From: Takakia lepidozioides
Taxonomy: Eukaryota > Streptophyta > Takakiopsida > Takakiales > Takakiaceae
Direction of reading: 5' to 3'
Assembly: GCA_030704615.1 (NCBI GenBank)
Contig: CM060733.1
Span: 56,980,001-57,040,000 of the forward strand
Length of the DNA stretch: 60,000 nucleotides
The translations under genes and the position numbers were made by a program. Below the pieces are notes generated by a model. The model was given only the letters and a program-made list of their open reading frames with translations. It was not told where the DNA came from and searched no databases. Positions 55,501-60,000 of the stretch are shown one piece after another; the stretch's first letter is position 1, and every line of letters begins with the position of its first letter.

Positions 55501-56055
55501 GTATAGTCTGAGGTTGCTAGGGTCCCTTATGTTGATGATACCTTTACAGAGGTATAGTCTGAAAATGAGGGTTATGTTTGGCATACTAACAGAGGTATAG
55601 TCTGAGTTGATTAGGGTCCACATATGGTGATACCTCACCAGAGGTATAGTAAAAGAGACAAGCTCCTATTTGGTATACTACAGAGGTATAGTCTGAGCTG
55701 ATTAGGGTTCACATATGGTGATACCTCAATAGAGGTATAGTAAAATGGACAAGCTCTTGTTTGGTATACTAACAGAGGTATAGTCTGAGCTGATTAGGAT
55801 CCACATATGGTGATACCTCAACAGAGGTATAGTAAAAGGGACAAGCTCTTGTTTGGTATACTAACAGAGGTATAGTCTGAGCTGATTAGGGTTCACATAT
55901 GGTGATACCTCAATAGAGGTATAGTAAAATGGACAAGCTTCTGTTTGGTATACTAACAGAGGTATAAGCTCACATTCATATGGTGATACCTCAATAGAGG
56001 TATAGTCAAAGGGACAAGCTTCTGTTTGGTATACTAACAGAGGTATAGTCTGAGC
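55484..56055. repeat. Satellite with alternating GAGGTATAG palindromes
   Basis: Two hairpin types alternate every 43-49 bases: GATACCTC-AANA-GAGGTATAG (near 55484, 55628, 55720, 55811, 55903, 55985) and GGTATACTAACAGAGGTATAG (near 55580, 55671, 55762, 55855, 55946, 56028), giving an about 92-base dimeric unit in roughly six copies. Linkers CTGATTAGGGTTCACATATG and GGACAAGCT are also conserved. It lies directly upstream (in its reading direction) of the reverse-strand ORF. Units toward the left edge are more diverged. Confidence 0.9.
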
Positions 56056-56059
56056 ATAC

Positions 56060-58955
56060 ACTACTAGGGTTTGTAATGAAGAACAAGAATGCAAGTCCTT
56101 GACTTCTATGCTTCTACTCAAGCAAAAATATGGTCTCTAGGTGGTCATAAGAGGCATCTTCTTGCTCTTTTCCACCCCAATGTGCAACCAAGAGTGGTCC
56201 AACTCAACTTGCAAGTCATTGTCCACCAAATCAATCCCCCTTCTAGTCCTTGGGATTTGATTGCAAACTATCATATCTCCATTGCCGAGCAATCATGTAT
56301 TTGTCTCCTCATCACTTGACAATTGCTCCAAATCAACCCAAATTATCTCTATGTGTAGGAGCAATGTTTGTCACTTACAATAATGTTCCCAAGCAATCCG
56401 CCTTGAATCCCACTCTCACGCCATATGCCTCATTTGGGGTCTTGCACTAATCCATCATCCATGTGCTCCCCTTGGTCATTTGAATGCATGTTCCATGACC
56501 TCTTGGCCTATGTGTTGCTCTCCTTCATCATAACATAAATCAACACCTCTCCACTTCACACACAAATGGATCTCAAGGCCTTCACCTCTTGCTAGTTCAA
56601 GAGCTCCCCTTCTCAAACTTGAACTTACAAACTCAAGAGAGCATGCTCCACACATGCACAACTTGCTTGGTCAACTATCCACCACAAAGCTCACACTACC
56701 AAGAGCATGAATAGCCAAGTATTGCCTCCCCCTCTTGTCACATTACATAATGAGGGTGAAGCTATGCATACATTGAGTGATGATATCCCTTCAAGGATTT
56801 CCCACCATATGTTCTCCAAGCTCTTTCAATGGCGCCCTAAGCTTGGCTCCACACCACCATGATTGGAAGATTTCTTCACATGCTTCCTTTCAAAACCTCT
56901 TGAGCTTCTTAGTGCTCTCCAAGTGCTTGCCATTGTTGTCTTCAAGCCCAAGCCTATATAGCTCCTTGGCTTCTTTTCCACAACATCCACACTTTGAACT
57001 TGCTTAACCATAGCTTGATAGTGAAATGAGCACTAACAAGTCTTTAGTCACTCTCCACACGCCATGGCGCACACCATCGACTCCATAATGCATACAAAGG
57101 ATTCTCAAACCCTAGAATCCATGCTTCCACACACACAAGACTTCCTCCTTGCAATCCTTGCAAAATCTTGTGACTCAAGAGCTTTCTTTACAAGCTCTCC
57201 AACTCCTTAGTGCATGCAACACTCGAGTACCTTTCCTTGCAACCCCTTGCAAGCCTTGTGATACAAGAGCTAAATTCTCCTAGCTCTCAACCTCTTTAAC
57301 ATACAAGTGCAAAACTAATCCTTACACTCCGCACTCACAAGCATAAGGTGAGCTTCTTGTAGTGATAAAAGATGAGAAATGAGAGAAGTGGAAGACAATG
57401 AAAACTCTCAAAGCATGAAGCAATCACACTAAGAGCAAGCCCTAGTCCTTCCAAGTGAAATCCACTCTATCACATAAACTAAGTCAAGCCAATGGCACCC
57501 TTGCTAAGGGAATCCACCCTACAAAGCCCTCAACACACTCCCTCTCAATACTTAGAGCTATGGAGGTGAGAGAAGCTCATGGAGGCTCAACTACAAAAAG
57601 ATGAGCCTCCTCCATCCTCACAAGGGGAAAACCTATCCCCATGTTCCAAGTGAGGCTCGACACCTCACTTGGCATGTGAGACCCAATGAAGTCCCAACAC
57701 ACAAAATCTAAATATAAATATCTAAAATGTCATATTTAACTAGAAGTAGGTAATTCTAGATAACCATGACTAAAACCATGACAATCGAGATCAGCAGGTT
57801 TCCATGTCGTAATTGCCGCTCTCTCGACTCCTGTTTTTTTTCGCCTTCTCTTTTATGGATTTAAGTCTCTCCTTTCTAAGTCATCAATATAAGATGCCTG
57901 GTCAAGGAATAACTGGGCAACATGTCAATCTTACAACAGTTTGATTAGTTCGGGGTTTTGGACCAGCAGACCACAAACCCTGAGCATGAAAATAAAGACA
58001 TATTACATTCTTGTGTCTGCATTAAAACTGTGTGGCTAAGGTGACGACTTGGAGATTTCAGCATCGCGCAAGAAATAGTTGTAAGCAAATTTCTAAGACC
58101 TTACCTCTTTCATTTCCGGTTGTGGATTTCTAAGACCTTCCGATTAGCCTTTCCATGTTTCTAAACCTTCAAGTTGGTGCAAAACTAGGAATCATAATAT
58201 GGCTGACTTGAAGCAAAGTTTCAAACTCAACGAGGGAAGTCTTCGTTTGTTCGCAACGAGTACTCGATTATGAAACTAACTCAATTCTTATCTGAAATTT
58301 AATTCAATGTCAATATTGTATATTTTGCAGATGTCGTACGGCTGGCAAAATGGTTGGAGATTGCCAACAGGAGCGTGGAGGAATGTTGAATAGGAGTCTG
58401 GCTGCTCTAATAACAAAGTTAGAATGACCAAGCATATGTAAACTAGGCAATAGGGTGTAGCAATCTACAACTGTTTAGAGAATGTGAGTGGCACATTTAT
58501 TTGTGTACTCTCTACATGCAGCCATATCACAAGGAGCTAATTGAACATTCCTTTGAGGAAAATTTGGCACCATTCCCTCTCAACTTGGTGTTCAACTACT
58601 CATCACAGGGAACTATGCATCACAGGGAATTTTGCAACTTCCCCGTATAGGCTAATGGGGAAAAAAATTCACTCCAATAGGGAGGATATATACTCAAGAT
58701 TCCCCTCTTCTTCATAGAGGGTATCCATTTAAAATTTCCACTTCATCAATGTTGAAATCTTTGAGGAGATGTTTTTTGCATTCCATTCTTTGTTTCAACA
58801 GGAATGTTTATTGGACTCCATTCTTTAGTCTAAGAGGAATGTTTACTGAATTCCATTCTTTATTCAAGAGGAATGTCTATTGAATTCCATCATTAGTCCA
58901 ACATGAATGTGTAGGAAATGAAATGCTCATCCCAAAAGAATTGTACTCCTAATTG
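56060..58955. other. Long non-coding stretch
   Basis: No gene is recognised. 56400-57650 is rich in CTCCA/CTTGCA-type words and looks like an old repeat. At 58770-58920 GAATGTTTATTG and TCCATTCTTT-type words recur four times, a short degenerate tandem repeat. Confidence 0.45.
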
Positions 58956-58959
58956 TCCT

Positions 58960-59249
58960 CATGTGCTGTCCTTTATGTTTGCAGCGCTGAGGTAAATCAC
59001 TCCATCTCCCTCTACTACAACATTCTCAAGAGTAATTCTCCCTCTTAGCGCCCACTCCACTGCCGTGTCTAAATCCTGCAATCGGTGCATATGGGCTGAT
59101 AGCTTCTTTCCCTTTCATTTCTTTTTGGCCACAGTAGACACTTGAACAGCCATTGCAGAAATCCTAGGTAAGACATCATGGAGATTTTGTAAGCCCATCA
59201 CATGCATAGCAATGGCCTTTTTTGAGCTGGGAGATAACCTTTCCAGGAG
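58960..59249 (-). pseudogene. Unrecognised exon-like frame, reverse strand
   Basis: After a TGTGCGCAG acceptor at 59250 the reverse frame reads LLERLSPSSKKAIAMHVMGL, QNLHDVLPRISAMAVQVSTV, a stop near 59120, then KLSAHMHRLQDLDTAVEWAL and RITLENVVVEGDGVIYLSAA. The composition is protein-like but I recognise no family. Confidence 0.3.
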
Positions 59250-59662
59250 CTGCGCACATGTACAAGCAAGTTTAGAACTTAAATAGAAAGACTAACACAA
59301 CAATATACACCCATATCTTAACTCCACAACCTCCATTTGAACCCCATAATGCAACTTGATCTGTCCTCCTATTGATTATAAAGAACCCAAATTTGAACCA
59401 AATAAAGAACCAGACCTGAACTTGCTCAGGACATTATAGACAATGAGCTTTGGTACTTGTGCACTGCCCACTGTCCACTTTGTCTGAGCCTTCAGAATAG
59501 TGGAGATCTTTCAACTTCATTTTCTATGGGACATCAAACACTTTTGTGAGTAGCTGCTCATGCCCATCATCCTTAGTGTAAACTGTAATAAGACACAAAC
59601 TAGAACCTTTTTGTACTTTGTATACCTAGGTTTGAGGGGAGGGAGGGGTGGCATGGTGTGGC

Positions 59663-59830
59663 ATGGCACAGTCAGAGGAGCAACTACGACTGCAGTTGCT
59701 GGAGCTGGACAAGCAGCTGCTTGCAGAACTGGCTATGTCACAAAGGGACATATTGGAAAATCAGACACTCATTGACTCTCTAAAAAGACCAAGGTGAAAA
59801 GCAGCAGCATTGAGGAATCTCTGCAAATTC
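59663..59830 (+). pseudogene. Dynein heavy chain fragment (stalk/AAA region)
   Basis: A short forward frame encodes EEQLRLQLLELDKQLLAELA and SQRDILENQTLIDSL, then after a stop or frame change at about 59785-59795 KTKVKSSSIEESLQ. This matches the conserved dynein heavy chain segment L-x2-L-E-x-x-L-L-x-x-L-(A)-x-S-x-G-x-I-L-x-N-x-x-L-I-x-x-L-x-x-T-K-x-x-S-x-x-I-x-x-S-L that follows the AAA4/stalk region, as in axonemal and cytoplasmic-2 dyneins. The next 170 bases to the window edge are also partly open (ANALQQYFDL at the end) but are not assigned. Flowering plants lack dynein heavy chains, so this supports a seed-free plant. Confidence 0.55.
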
Positions 59831-60000
59831 TGACCACCTTGCAGTCCCATCTGAATGCCAACCTTGGCCAACTACCAGACCTGGGTCTCTGGACACGTTC
59901 TGGAAAGATGGGAGTGTCTGTGGGAGGACACTACTGACCCCGTTGAATATGTGAAATGTGCGCTACACAAAGCAAACGCTTTGCAGCAATACTTTGACCT

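Noticed and set aside
59560-59775. 71-codon forward open frame with Gly/Ala-rich composition
   Set aside because: It overlaps the dynein-like frame, which has recognisable conserved residues; this one has none.

Overview
The window looks like nuclear DNA of a seed-free land plant (fern, lycophyte or bryophyte); I cannot name the species. The evidence is spliced genes with GT-AG introns, plant families (nodulin-like MFS, NTMC2/C2, OPT transporter, large PLS-type PPR arrays), a terpene synthase-like exon of the microbial type, a dynein heavy chain fragment at the right edge (flowering plants lack these genes; plants with swimming sperm keep them), and dense repeat content. No rRNA, organelle or bacterial operon structure is visible.

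Layout. 1-2.65 kb: decayed piggyBac transposase. 3-6.9 kb: non-coding, with tRNA-like SINE heads and one arm of a long inverted repeat. 8.9-9.75 kb: two good exons of an NTMC2T3-like C2 protein. 11.35-11.7 kb: hairpin-rich stretch. 13.2-16.2 kb: two Ty3/gypsy chromovirus remnants fused head to head. 16.4-16.7 kb: terpene synthase-like last exon. 17.56-22.65 kb: nearly complete but disabled Ty1/copia element with two LTRs. 23.0-23.5 kb: oligopeptide transporter relic. 24-32.8 kb: a repeat family with about 180-bp tandem units in two places, plus inverted copies. 33.2-34.6 kb: reverse-strand copia remnant joined to a gypsy protease. 35.3-36.3 kb: unrecognised spliced ORF. 36.5-38.15 kb: regular array of twelve hairpins, a TATA box and a hAT transposase remnant. 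39.0-39.9 kb: reverse-strand RING-type relic. 40.6-43.4 kb: reverse-strand Mutator-like (MULE) transposase with a SWIM finger. 44.4-50.0 kb: forward-strand ten-exon gene joining a ParB-like domain to a beta-class DNA amino-methyltransferase. 51.3-53.5 kb: decayed PPR gene. 54.2-55.5 kb: nodulin-like MFS exon and an unrecognised ORF faintly like an OTU protease. 55.5-56.05 kb: palindromic satellite. The rest to 60 kb is mostly non-coding, ending in the dynein fragment.

The most interesting item is the ParB-like/DNA methyltransferase gene. That domain pair is familiar from phages and bacteria, but here it is split by nine plausible introns and sits head to head with a MULE-type transposase about 1 kb away. 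This could be a DNA-modifying gene carried by, or domesticated next to, a transposon. Almost every coding region in the window, including this one, is interrupted by single-base frame changes. That means either general decay or indel errors in the assembly, and this must be settled before any gene here is called dead.
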